DNA of 64,000 nt, from positions 62,001 to 126,000 of the forward strand of contig NZ_JAGETZ010000009.1 in the NCBI RefSeq assembly GCF_017571495.1, written 5' to 3'. Shown piece after piece: positions 42,834-51,732 of this stretch (the first letter of the stretch is position 1; each line of letters begins with the position of its first letter). The notes beneath the pieces were generated by a model. The model had not been told where the DNA came from. It searched no databases and worked only from the letters and a program-made list of their open reading frames with translations. The DNA is from Hymenobacter negativus (GTDB lineage: Bacteria > Bacteroidota > Bacteroidia > Cytophagales > Hymenobacteraceae). A program made the translations under genes and the position numbers.

Positions 42834-43157
42834 TTATAATTGTTTTAGTATCCTCAATGGAGGGCATAACCTTGCCGGTGGTGGCTTTTCGCCGTGCCGG
42901 ATAATCACAATCCGCAGCAAAGGCCCTTTGGGCACGGGCGTGGCCTTGGGTTCTACCGGGTTGAGATGATACAGCAGCAGCAGTTTGGCTCTATCCAGTT
43001 CGGTAAAATGGGTAATCATAGGGCGCACAGTAGCAAAAGGCCAGGGTAGCATCACCTGGCCACGAATTAAGTGCGGCATACTGGCTTGCCCAGGCCAGGG
43101 TTGCAGCCGACGTGCGCTCGGCGCGGTCGAATGTCCTGAAGTGAAGCCGCGGCGCAC
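42834..43157 (-). pseudogene. Probable remnant of a histidine phosphatase gene
   Basis: The frame contains PVPKGPLLRIVIIRHGEKPPPA, matching the N-terminal catalytic loop (RHGEK) of histidine-phosphatase-family proteins, where GDNL normally follows. After the motif the frame becomes LCPPLRILKQL and stops; the rest of the enzyme (about 150 residues) is missing. The upstream part has no signal. The match rests on one short motif, so this is tentative. Confidence 0.35.
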
Positions 43158-43191
43158 AGGTAACTCAATTACCCGTAGCTATAATCCCGTC

Positions 43192-43623
43192 CTAGCCTTG
43201 GTTTATACTTTTAAAGAACCCGAGTGCTGCACCCCCGACGGTAAAGCCGATGGATATGACTACCCCCAAGCACAGAAGCAGGATATTCAGGGAGTCGGGC
43301 CACGGCGGGCTGGGAAGAAGTTTACCCACCAGGTTTGCTACCAAATAGCCCGCGAAAGTGTAGAGCAGCACCGTTTTCAATTTGGCAGGAACCTCCGGGT
43401 ATTTGCGCCGGAGAACCGCGTACGTGACGAAGCCAATGAGTGCAGGAAAGCCGACAAGGCCGAAAAACATGACGAATAGAACCAGAAGGTACGTTTCGCC
43501 AGCTTCTTCATTCGTCATGTGTTCAAACGGATTCCAAACAAACTCGGCGTGCGCCGGCAAGCCCGCGAAAACTACTAAAGCTGCGCCCAAGAGCAACAGA
43601 CGGCCATATTGCGTTTTAAACAT
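43192..43623 (-). CDS. Hypothetical membrane protein, 143 residues
   Basis: The N-terminal hydrophobic stretch MFKTQYGRLLLLGAALVVFAGLPAHA is probably a signal peptide, followed by a short periplasmic loop with three further helices (about 45-68, 83-100 and 113-135). No family recognised. Array gene just below repeat R9. Confidence 0.65.
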   Translation of the reverse strand: MFKTQYGRLLLLGAALVVFAGLPAHAEFVWNPFEHMTNEEAGETYLLVLFVMFFGLVGFPALIGFVTYAVLRRKYPEVPAKLKTVLLYTFAGYLVANLVGKLLPSPPWPDSLNILLLCLGVVISIGFTVGGAALGFFKSINQG

Positions 43624-43650
43624 AGTTAAAGCTACAAAGTAGCGCCCTGC

Positions 43651-43698
43651 CCCCCCCGCCCCCGCCGCCTCTTGCGTGGCTGGAGAGGCAAGAGAAGC
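43651..43698. repeat. Array repeat R9
   Basis: CCCCCCCGCCCCCGCCGCCT then CTTGCGTGGCTGGAGAGGCAAGAGAAGC. The second shared block (43785-43834) lies upstream of it in the direction of transcription. Confidence 0.75.
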
Positions 43699-43784
43699 TG
43701 TTGCAGAAACTCCAAGCCAGCCAGCCCAACTGCCCCTGGAGCCTCTTCAGCTAGTAATGAAGCTCGGGGTGATTCAGAACTGCG

Positions 43785-43834
43785 CCCCTTTATGCATAAC
43801 ACCCTGTCCGCCTGAGGTAGATAAGGCAGAGTAT
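43785..43834. repeat. Second shared block of the array repeat (copy B)
   Basis: ATAACACCCTG...GAGGTAGATAAGGCAGAGTAT; compare 38308-38357. It begins 54 bp beyond the hamB stop. Confidence 0.6.
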
Positions 43835-43888
43835 CAATTAATATCGAATTGTATTTAAATAGATGCGAGCCTTACTTCAAATAGGCTA

Positions 43889-45514
43889 TTATTTGATGTG
43901 ATGACCGACCTCAAAAATCAAAACTTTGTTTTCATTATTCTCTAACATTGCTTGAATAATGGCTGGGCTAATGGTGACAATGTCATTGTTAAGGTCTATT
44001 GTTAAGTAAATTTGGTATACTTCTTTTATTAAAATCTTAGCCAGTTCCATCGTGAAACCATTTCTTAATAGACAAATTATTGTCCGATTATCTGTGCCAT
44101 ATTTGATGCGGTCATAAAAAGAATTTTCAATAAGTTTTAGGTCATTGATGATTTCAACATATTTCATTAAGTAGTTGTCAACATAGTCTTGTTCCTCTTT
44201 TACCCTCACGATAGCAAGGTTAATTAGTTGTTTATCTGTTTTAGTAGAAAGGCTGACGTAACTATTGAATCCTTGCCTTTGATTGTGGTTGATTTCACCC
44301 CACTTATTTCCAACGTATATCAAGTCACTGCCAGAAGAGGTCCAGTAAGAAATAAGATTTCGTATCATTTCTCTGTATGATGTGGCGTCTATTTTCCATT
44401 GCAAAATCATGGAATAGTAAAGTTGTGCATTAAAAGACAGTAGTCTTTTGAATTGTTCGTCTACTATGACTATGTCTTTTGTGAACAATGTTAAAATCGC
44501 TCGGATTAGGTATGATGGCGCATTGATATCAAACAGGAGATTTTCCGATAGATTTTTATTAAGCGCTTCTTCGTTTTGTTTGATATTGAAGTCGTGGACA
44601 TTATTCTTATAGCATAGCTGTGCAATGAATGTCTGAGCGTATTCTACTGAATCAACAGGTGTATCACTAGGTTCAATGTTCTCAAGGTACTCTAATGAAT
44701 CTGCCGCTTTTTTCTTTTCTCTCGGGTCGGTCATGTCACCTTCCTCTTTTAAAAGCACATTATCCACGACATCTGAAATTACTAAATCAGATTTTAAAGT
44801 GCGTTCAATGAATCCTTTGATATTTGCTGTGCTACTAGAATACTTTCCTTTAATCAAATAGATTTCTGGTTCTAATCGTTTCAAGCTTCCTGTAGAAACG
44901 TTGAACACTTCACTAAATCTACAAATCCTGCCTACAAGATTTTTTAGTTCCGATTTTGTAAAATATCTATGGCCTATTTTGGTGGTAAGTATAAATAGTT
45001 TATCAGCCGGGATATCTACTCCCTCAAGAAGCGTGGAATTCGTGATGATGAAATCAAAATGCTTTTGTCTTGTAAAAGCATTTTCGACGTACAGCCTAAT
45101 TATATCAGGCATCGAGCCATGATGGTATAGTATTCCCTTTTTGATGCAATCAATTAAATTGTATTCAGGATGAATGAATTCAGCAATTGCTGATTCTAAT
45201 TCTGATACTTCCGCGTTCGTAAGCTCTCTTGTATTTGCCTCTGCATCCATTGCAAAGTTCTCAATATCGCGCGGTTTGTTTAAATAAACAATGTTCTTGT
45301 CGGCTTTGTATGAATTTACAATCATTAAGTCACTAGTATTACTATGCTGCTTAATGAAAATAAAATTGTTAGTGAATTGGTCATACACTTCAAGGGTGTT
45401 TTCCTTGCGTATGTCTATTGAAAAGTATTTTTCAATTTTTAAAAATTCATTACTTCTTCTAGATTCCAGTTTTTTGCTTAAATAAGGCGCCTCTACACTT
45501 TGTGCATCTGACAT
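43889..45514 (-). pseudogene. hamB: Hachiman helicase HamB, C-terminal part (frameshifted)
   Basis: 541 residues from ATG 45514. The same frame is open and coding-like back to about 45570 (FIIRKRNQETVFNFFTPFMSDAQ), so the ATG is internal. It carries the second helicase lobe: ILYHHGSMPDIIRLYVENAF, motif V TNSTLLEGVDIP (158-169) and motif VI NLVGRICRF (192-200), then a long helical C-terminal region (240-541) typical of HamB. The frame is offset from the N-terminal part, so no complete helicase can be made without a frame change. Strongly AT-rich, hence acquired. Confidence 0.82.
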
Positions 45515-45557
45515 AAAAGGTGTAAAGAAATTGAAAACAGTTTCTTGATTTCTTTTT

Positions 45558-46352
45558 CTAATAATGAATAAGACCTGAGCTAATAAAAATAGCTCTACTA
45601 TCCCCTTTTAGTAAATTATGAGCTTCATCTACAAGAAGTAAGTCCAAAGTGAAGTCTGGATGCTTTTGTATTAATCTTAATAATCTTTCTTGAGTGAGTA
45701 TAGCTATAAAATTTGCCTCATTTCCCAGATACATATCTGGATGGGTTATCAACTTATTAGAGGCATTATTTGACAATCTCTTTAATAGACGCCGCTTGGT
45801 TTGTGCCAATAATGATTTGCTCGGCACAACAATGCATACTCTCTTGGATATATTATTTTGGGCCTTTGATACAATTATATCTGATTTTCCATACGAAGTT
45901 GGTGCAATTAAAACAAAGTCGCCTTCATTTGAATTTGCGAACCTAATCAAATCCTGTTGCCCTTCTGATAAATAAATTCCGTTTTGTAGAAAATTTTCTT
46001 TGTAAGAAGATAATAATGTGTTGAAAAAATGATTTCCAAACTTGTCCCCATTAAGAAGATTTAATTCAATAAATTTAGAAATGGGAATATATCCCTTGCT
46101 TAGTGATACGTCGTAGAGTGGAATGTAATTATGGAAAGCATTGCAATAGGATAAAATAATTCTGTAACCAAGCCTCTCTAGGCTGAAGTCTGCCTCATTA
46201 AGTAATACAATTGCAGTTTTTAGAAGATATAGTTTTTCATCTTGCGATAATTCACTGCTTCTGTTAGATATTAGCTTATTGTATGCAACTTCGAAGTAAG
46301 AATTAGATAAGCTTTTTCTGAAGCTTGATACAGTTAGCAGTAGGTTTTTCAT
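45558..46352 (-). pseudogene. hamB: Hachiman helicase HamB, N-terminal part (frameshifted)
   Basis: 264 residues: a helical N-terminal region (1-125), Walker A APTSYGKSD (150-158), a motif Ia region IVVPSKSLLAQTKRRLL, and the DEAH box VDEAHNLL with D242-H245, then GDSRAIFISSGLI. The stop TAG at 45558-45560 falls in the middle of the helicase; the continuing sequence is in another frame. Its ATG overlaps the hamA stop by 4 bp (ATGA), as in intact Hachiman operons. HamB normally holds HamA inactive until it meets foreign DNA, then releases or activates it. Confidence 0.85.
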
Positions 46353-47158
46353 ATGGTAGCTGTTTCGGATTTCAGAAAGCTTTCTACTTTTTCAAGAGTG
46401 CTTTTTTGTATTGAAAAAAGCAATGATTTTTCAAAAACTGCTTCTTTAGTTAGTTTGGTTTGAAATTTTTCTAATCTTTTGAGTACTATTTTGTCACCTA
46501 CAGTATGATATAAGACGGTGATTAGGATAACATTTCTTTTGATATTAGCGCTTCCATTTAATCTAGGTGAATTATTGGCAAGTAATTCTTTGGCGTTTTT
46601 AAGATTGCCTAATTCCATAGTTAGCGTTGCATCAATGAGCGCACTGTCCCATAAAGAGTCTCTCTTGCTCTCAAACATTTCGATTATACCATCTTTGGCT
46701 CTTTTTAATAGGCCTGCATTAGATTTCTTTGGGTCAATAGCAGCAGTCTTGCGAGAAGGCGAGCAATGCCCTGATTTTACTTCCGAATACCATAATGAAT
46801 TATCATTCTTGTGTAAATACATAATATCAAAACCTTTTTTAATATTTCTTTCTTCTTTGTTTTTTAGTACAGATAATGTTTCGAAGTTTACATGGTATTT
46901 ATTTAAAAGAATATGAGCTAGTAGTTCGCCTATCATTCCTTTCTTCACGTTATCATCTTTCGTTTCATATCTTTTTAAGAACTCTATTACTGTACTTTGA
47001 TAAGTATAGTAATGAGGTAAAGCTCCTACCTCAATTGCGCCATGAAAAATACTCGCAAGAGTATTCCTGATTTCTTTTTTGAATTCATCAGAGAAATCCT
47101 CTACCAGGCATATGGTACATTCTTTTTTGTTCTCAAATCTTACTCCTGCAAATGGCAT
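46349..47158 (-). CDS. hamA: Hachiman effector nuclease HamA (DUF1837-like)
   Basis: A 269-residue protein. The N-terminal CTICLVEDFSDEFKKEIRNTL region is followed by a PD-(D/E)XK-type core: KKGMIGELLAHILL (E78), KKGFDIMYLH (D111) and LWYSEVKSG (E126, K128), the expected arrangement for HamA (DUF1837 family). In Hachiman, HamA degrades or damages DNA non-specifically when freed by HamB, killing the infected cell. AT-rich, unlike the GC-rich mutase gene upstream. Assignment is from the nuclease motifs, the helicase partner and the 4-bp gene overlap. Confidence 0.85.
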   Translation of the reverse strand: MPFAGVRFENKKECTICLVEDFSDEFKKEIRNTLASIFHGAIEVGALPHYYTYQSTVIEFLKRYETKDDNVKKGMIGELLAHILLNKYHVNFETLSVLKNKEERNIKKGFDIMYLHKNDNSLWYSEVKSGHCSPSRKTAAIDPKKSNAGLLKRAKDGIIEMFESKRDSLWDSALIDATLTMELGNLKNAKELLANNSPRLNGSANIKRNVILITVLYHTVGDKIVLKRLEKFQTKLTKEAVFEKSLLFSIQKSTLEKVESFLKSETATI

Positions 47159-47217
47159 AGCTAAATCATCATAGAGTTGTGAAGTGAAAACGACTATTGG
47201 AGTAATGTATTAATAAT

Positions 47218-47272
47218 AAACCCAATCGGCCTTACTCCTTGCTCTTGCAAGGTAGTAAGGCCGATTGGGTAT
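47218..47272 (-). terminator. Terminator of icmF
   Basis: Arms ACCCAATCGGCCTTACT (47220-47236) and AGTAAGGCCGATTGGGT (47254-47270) are perfect complements, 28 bp past the icmF stop. It lies between icmF and hamA, so hamAB needs its own promoter. Confidence 0.9.
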
Positions 47273-47297
47273 TAGGGAGTTAGTGGTTGCTACCTAC

Positions 47298-50200
47298 CTA
47301 CATATTCCGCCGGTACTGGCCGCCGACCTCAAACAGCGCGTTGGTAATCTGGCCGAGGGAGCAGAACTTCACCGTTTCCATCAGTTCGGCGAAGAGGTTG
47401 CCGTTGGCCACGGCCACTTGCTGCAGGCGCTTGAGGCGGGCCTCGGTCTGGTCGGCGTTGCGGGTGTGCAGGATGTTGAGCATCTCGATTTGGTACTGCT
47501 TTTCCTCCTCCGTGGCGCGGATGACCTCGGCCGGCACCACCGTGGGCGAGCCCTTCGACGAGAGGAAGGTATTCACGCCGATGATGGGGTACTCGCCGGT
47601 GTGCTTCAGCATCTCGTAGTGCATGCTTTCCTCCTGGATTTTGCCGCGCTGGTACATGGTTTCCATGGCCCCGAGCACGCCGCCGCGCTCCGTGATGCGG
47701 TCAAATTCGGCCAGCACGGCCTCTTCCACCAGGTCGGTGAGCTCCTCGATGATGAAGGAACCTTGCAGCGGGTTTTCGTTCTTGGCCAGGCCCAGCTCCC
47801 GGTTGATGATGAGCTGAATGGCCATGGCCCGGCGCACCGATTCCTCGGTGGGCGTGGTGATGGCCTCGTCGTAGGCGTTGGTGTGCAGGGAGTTGCAGTT
47901 GTCGTAGATGGCGTACAGCGCCTGCAGCGTGGTGCGGATGTCGTTGAAGTCGATTTCCTGGGCGTGCAGGCTGCGGCCCGACGTCTGGATGTGGTACTTC
48001 AGCATCTGGCTGCGGGCGTCGGCGCCGTACTTCAGCTTCATGGCCTTGGCCCAGATGCGGCGCGCCACCCGCCCAATCACGGCGTACTCCGGGTCGATGC
48101 CGTTGGAGAAGAAGAAGCTCAGGTTCGGCGCGAAGTCGTTGACGCTCATGCCGCGGCTCACGTAGTACTCCACAAACGTGAAGCCGTTACTCAGCGTGAG
48201 GGCCAGCTGGGTGATGGGGTTGGCGCCGGCCTCGGCAATGTGGTAGCCGGAGATGGACACGGAATAGAAATTCCGCACCTTCTGCCGGATGAAGTATTCC
48301 TGCACGTCGCCCATCAGGCGCAGGGCAAACTCGGTGCTGAAAATGCAGGTGTTCTGGGCCTGGTCTTCCTTCAGAATGTCGGCCTGCACGGTGCCGCGCA
48401 CCTGCGTCAGCGTGCGGGCTTTGATGTCGGCGTACACGTCGGCGGGCAGCACTTGGTCGCCGGTCACGCCGAGCAGCATCAGGCCCAGGCCATCGTTGCC
48501 GGCCGGCAGCTCGCCCTGGTAGCGGGGGCGAGACAGGTTTTTGTCGGCGTAAAGCTGGTCGATTTTAGCGTCGACCTCCGCTTCCAGGCCCTGCTCCTTA
48601 ATATACAACTCGCACTGCTGGTCGATGGCCGCGTTCATGAAAAACGCCGCCAGCTGCGCCGCCGGGCCGTTGATGGTCATCGACACCGACGTGCTGGGGT
48701 TGGCCAGGTTGAAGCCCGAATACAGCTTCTTCGCATCGTCGAGGCAGCAGATGCTCACGCCCGCGTTGCCGATTTTGCCATAGATGTCGGGCCGGTGGTC
48801 GGGGTCCTCGCCGTACAGCGTCACCGAGTCAAACGCCGTGCTCAACCGCTTGGCCGGCAGGCCCATGCTCACGTAGTGGAAGCGGCGGTTGGTGCGCTCC
48901 GGCCCGCCCTCGCCGGCAAACATGCGCGTCGGGTCTTCGCCCTCGCGCTTGAAGGGGAACACGCCGGCCGTGTAGGGGAATTCGCCGGGGAAGTTTTCCT
49001 GCATGGCCCAGCGCAGCCGGTCGCCCCAGCCGGAGTAGCGCGGCGTGGCCACCTTCGGAATGTCATTGCCCGACAGCGACTTGGTGTGCGTCTTCACCCG
49101 GATTTCCTTGCCGCGCACCGAGTACACGTACTCCGGATTGCGGTAGTTTTGCAGGGTGCTTTCCCAGTTTTCCAGGATGGCCTGGCTGTCGGCGTCGAGG
49201 CGGCGGAGCTGGGTTTGCTTGTTCTTGGCAAACTCCTCCACCATGCTGTCGGCGCTCTTTTTCTCGTCGCGGTAGTGCTCTTCCAGCTTGGCAAACGCGC
49301 CGGCTACTTCCGCAATCTGGGCCTGCTCGCGCACGCGCTGGTCGTAGGCGCGGTTGGTTTCGGCAATCTCGGAGAGGTAGCGGGTGCGGTGCGGCGGGAT
49401 GATGTAAATCTTCTCCGAATCCTCGGCGCTGGTTTCCAGGTGCGAGGCGAAGGTGGCGCCGGTTTTGGTTTCCAGCATCTTCAGCACCGCCCGGTACAGG
49501 CGGTTCATGCCCGGGTCGTTGAACTGCGAGGCGATGGTGCCGAACACCGGCATCTGGTCCGTGGGCGAGTCCCAGAGGCCGTGGTTGCGCTGGTACTGCT
49601 TCCGCACGTCGCGCAAGGCATCCTGCGCCCCGCGCTTGTCAAACTTGTTCAGGGCAATGACGTCGGCGAAATCGAGCATGTCGATTTTCTCCAGCTGCGT
49701 GGCCGCGCCGTACTCCGGCGTCATCACGTACAGGCTGGCGTCGGAGTGCTCAATGATTTCGGTATCGGATTGCCCGATGCCCGAAGTCTCCAGAATAATC
49801 AAATCGTAGTTGGCGGCGCGCACCACGTCTACGGCATCCTGCACGTAGCGCGACAGCGCCAGGTTGCTCTGGCGCGTGGCCAGGCTGCGCATGTACACCC
49901 GCGGCGAGTTGATGGAGTTCATCCGAATCCGGTCACCGAGCAGCGCGCCGCCGGTCTTGCGCTTGCTGGGGTCGACGGAAATAATGGCTATGGTCTTCTC
50001 CGGAAAGTCAAACAGGAAGCGCCGCACCAACTCATCCACCAGCGACGACTTGCCCGCGCCGCCCGTGCCCGTAATGCCCAGAATAGGAGCGGAGGACTTC
50101 GAAGCCAGCTTCTGGTTTTGGTCGGCCTCGCTCTGCTGGAAGTCGGCTACCAGCTGGCCTTTCACCCGCTCAAACTCCTCCGGGAAGTTCTCCGCCGCCG

Positions 50201-50717
50201 AAATCAGGCGCCCAATGCTGCGGGCATCTTTGTCCTGAATGTGGCCGGCCTCGCCATTCAGGTTCTGGCCCGTCGGAAAGTCGGCCTGCTCCAGCAGGTT
50301 GTTAATCATGCCCTGCAAACCCATCGCACGGCCATCGTCCGGCGAGTAGATGCGGGTGATGCCGTAGCCCATCAACTCCTCAATTTCGCTGGGCAGAATC
50401 ACGCCGCCACCGCCGCCGAAGATTTTGATGTGGCCCGCGCCGCGCTCCTTCAGCAGGTCATACATGTACTTGAAGTACTCGTTGTGCCCGCCCTGGTAGC
50501 TCGTAATGGCAATGGCCTGGGCATCTTCCTGAATGGCACAGTCCACAATTTCCTGCACCGAGCGGTTGTGCCCGAGGTGAATCACCTCCGCGCCGCTGCT
50601 CTGAATAATGCGGCGCATGATATTAATGGCCGCATCGTGGCCATCAAACAAAGCGGCGGCCGTGACGATGCGAACGTGGTTTTTGGGCTTATAGGGCGCG
50701 GTGGGAGCAGGGTGCAT
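47298..50717 (-). CDS. icmF: IcmF-type fused acyl-CoA mutase (isobutyryl/methylmalonyl-CoA mutase with built-in G-protein chaperone)
   Basis: A 1139-residue protein from ATG 50717 (MHPAPTAPYKPKNHVRIV); the frame is open to 50867. The order is cobalamin-binding domain (about 10-145, DGHDAA with His27 as cobalt ligand), a MeaI/ArgK-type G-protein (about 210-480, Walker A GTGGAGKS at 217-224), then the mutase barrel (about 600-1139, beginning VFPFKREGEDPTRMFAGEGGPERTNRRFHY). This fusion interconverts isobutyryl-CoA and butyryl-CoA, or related acyl-CoAs, with adenosylcobalamin. The family uses a Phe/Gln active-site pair for isobutyryl-CoA; VFPF is compatible with it. Its 3' end is duplicated at 38936-39108. 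Confidence 0.93.
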   Translation of the reverse strand: MHPAPTAPYKPKNHVRIVTAAALFDGHDAAINIMRRIIQSSGAEVIHLGHNRSVQEIVDCAIQEDAQAIAITSYQGGHNEYFKYMYDLLKERGAGHIKIFGGGGGVILPSEIEELMGYGITRIYSPDDGRAMGLQGMINNLLEQADFPTGQNLNGEAGHIQDKDARSIGRLISAAENFPEEFERVKGQLVADFQQSEADQNQKLASKSSAPILGITGTGGAGKSSLVDELVRRFLFDFPEKTIAIISVDPSKRKTGGALLGDRIRMNSINSPRVYMRSLATRQSNLALSRYVQDAVDVVRAANYDLIILETSGIGQSDTEIIEHSDASLYVMTPEYGAATQLEKIDMLDFADVIALNKFDKRGAQDALRDVRKQYQRNHGLWDSPTDQMPVFGTIASQFNDPGMNRLYRAVLKMLETKTGATFASHLETSAEDSEKIYIIPPHRTRYLSEIAETNRAYDQRVREQAQIAEVAGAFAKLEEHYRDEKKSADSMVEEFAKNKQTQLRRLDADSQAILENWESTLQNYRNPEYVYSVRGKEIRVKTHTKSLSGNDIPKVATPRYSGWGDRLRWAMQENFPGEFPYTAGVFPFKREGEDPTRMFAGEGGPERTNRRFHYVSMGLPAKRLSTAFDSVTLYGEDPDHRPDIYGKIGNAGVSICCLDDAKKLYSGFNLANPSTSVSMTINGPAAQLAAFFMNAAIDQQCELYIKEQGLEAEVDAKIDQLYADKNLSRPRYQGELPAGNDGLGLMLLGVTGDQVLPADVYADIKARTLTQVRGTVQADILKEDQAQNTCIFSTEFALRLMGDVQEYFIRQKVRNFYSVSISGYHIAEAGANPITQLALTLSNGFTFVEYYVSRGMSVNDFAPNLSFFFSNGIDPEYAVIGRVARRIWAKAMKLKYGADARSQMLKYHIQTSGRSLHAQEIDFNDIRTTLQALYAIYDNCNSLHTNAYDEAITTPTEESVRRAMAIQLIINRELGLAKNENPLQGSFIIEELTDLVEEAVLAEFDRITERGGVLGAMETMYQRGKIQEESMHYEMLKHTGEYPIIGVNTFLSSKGSPTVVPAEVIRATEEEKQYQIEMLNILHTRNADQTEARLKRLQQVAVANGNLFAELMETVKFCSLGQITNALFEVGGQYRRNM

Positions 50718-50773
50718 AGAGTAAGGAGTAGCGCGGACTTTTAGTCCGCGGCCGTGAGGATAGAAAACGCAGG

Positions 50774-50781
50774 CGAAGGTA
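50774..50781 (-). promoter_or_regulatory. Possible -7 element (TACCTTCG) for icmF
   Basis: TACCTTCG on the minus strand, 57 bp before the icmF ATG. Identical boxes precede kup (6780-6787, minus strand) and lepA (53799-53806, plus strand), at 54 and 21 bp from their starts, supporting a shared promoter type. Confidence 0.4.
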
Positions 50782-50787
50782 CGAAAA

Positions 50788-50813
50788 ACGCCCCGGCGGG
50801 GTGGCCGGGGCGT
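50788..50813 (-). terminator. Terminator-like hairpin, unit 1 of a related pair
   Basis: ACGCCCCGGC pairs with GCCGGGGCGT, with a T5 run on the minus strand. A related hairpin with the same CGAAAAACGCCCC lead-in lies at 52186-52219. The two flank the small-gene group 50.8-52.2 kb. Confidence 0.65.
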
Positions 50814-50842
50814 AGTGCTGAAAGGCATTATACCTTTGAGCC

Positions 50843-51310
50843 ATGCCGAAAAACCGTCTAGCTTCATTTGAAGAATTCGCGCAGGTTATAGCGCAATTAC
50901 CAGGACACAGCGCTTGGCGTAGCGAGGCTGGTCCCAGCACGGGCTCTATTTTTACGTTTCAATTTGGGCTGCCTTCAGACGACGATGACCAAGAGGGCGA
51001 ATTTTCTTTGATGGTTTATTGTGCATGGCGAATTGTTGAAGCCGGCCGCATTGTTTGCTCTTGGCACGAAGATTCTAAGACCGTGCTGGCCCCGGCTCTA
51101 CAGCAGTTGTTGCTGAGCGGCGAAGTAACCGACGCTTCTCTTTCTCCTTTTGGCGACTTCACTATTCAGTTTGCCAATGACCGCAGCCTGCAAATCTGGA
51201 ACGACGCGCCGTTTGAAGAAGGCAGCGAATGCTGGTCGGTAGGCTACCAAGGACGCGGTTACTACGCAGTAGAATCACGCAATCGGTTTGTCTACGAAGA
51301 AAAAGAATAG
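50843..51310 (+). CDS. Hypothetical immunity-like protein, 155 residues
   Basis: A soluble acidic protein: MPKNRLASFEEFAQVIAQLPGHSAW, LPSDDDDQEGEFSLMVYCAWRIVEAGRI, then PFGDFTIQFANDRSLQIWNDAPFEEGSECWSVGY. The pattern (short beta-rich protein ending in SLQIWND) is often seen in lone immunity or defence-neighbour genes, but no family is named. Single gene on the plus strand in this group. Confidence 0.65.
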   Translation: MPKNRLASFEEFAQVIAQLPGHSAWRSEAGPSTGSIFTFQFGLPSDDDDQEGEFSLMVYCAWRIVEAGRIVCSWHEDSKTVLAPALQQLLLSGEVTDASLSPFGDFTIQFANDRSLQIWNDAPFEEGSECWSVGYQGRGYYAVESRNRFVYEEKE

Positions 51311-51313
51311 GAT

Positions 51314-51350
51314 AGCAAAACGCCTGGACGTTTCGGCCGGGGCGTTGGTT
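51314..51350. terminator. Terminator-like hairpin after the 50843 gene
   Basis: AACGCC and GGCGTT pair around CGGCCGG-containing sequence shortly after the stop, just before the convergent ORF at 51352. No strong T-run. Confidence 0.4.
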
Positions 51351-51351
51351 G

Positions 51352-51732
51352 CTATGCGCCGTCTTCTGCTAAAGAGGAATCAATAATTGATGGATTCAGC
51401 ACATCATCTAGGTTGCCGCGCTTGAGAAGGTCAGTGATAGTAGCCTCAATGCACTCGCGGGTAAGCTCACGCACAAACAAGTCAGGTGGAATTTGGTAAG
51501 TGCTACCTAAGTTCTCGCCACTTGCTTGGTCATGGCTAATGGATGTAGCTAAATACCCAAATGTCCATACGTTGATGCCGTAGCGTCGTCCATCAGCTAG
51601 CGTGACATGAATGTTGCAAAACTCATTCGTTCTATCCCATTCAATACCGGTAATGAAAGTTTCGGTTTCCGGGTCCCATTTGCTCGAATAATCGACGTGT
51701 TCAAATTCCAGCCAAAGGGTGAAATCTTGTAG
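51352..51732 (-). pseudogene. Start-less ORF of a hypothetical protein (5' truncated)
   Basis: The frame reads DFTLWLEFEHVDYSSKWDPE, then INVWTFGYLATSISHDQASGENLGSTYQIPPDLFVRELTRE, and ends DSSLAEDGA. It looks coding (alternating strands and helices, no stops) but is closed by TGA at 51733-51735 and contains no ATG or GTG near its 5' end. It overlaps the 51701 gene in another frame. Either the beginning was lost or a rare start is used. Confidence 0.45.

Larger units (their letters stand above)
43624..43888. other. 265-bp gap with array repeat R9 and the second shared block
   Basis: No gene is seen. It separates the hamB 3' end from the next small gene and holds the fullest version of the array repeat. 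Confidence 0.6.

Noticed and set aside
36281..43698. CRISPR array from the repeated elements
   Set aside because: Copies are hundreds of bases to 1.5 kb apart, imperfect and separated by genes, not by uniform short spacers; no cas genes.
36270..43835. Calling the small-gene array a classical integron
   Set aside because: No integron integrase, no attI and no RYYYAAC/GTTRRRY cores found by eye; only the gene-plus-repeat layout is shared.
45514..45600. Programmed ribosomal frameshift in hamB
   Set aside because: No slippery heptamer with a following pseudoknot is evident at the join; a plain indel or sequencing error is simpler.
47265..50744. A very long plus-strand ORF (1159 codons) opposite icmF
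   Set aside because: It is antisense to a well-supported three-domain mutase, is His/Val/Gly-rich without any domain, and arises because high-GC codon use leaves the opposite frame open.
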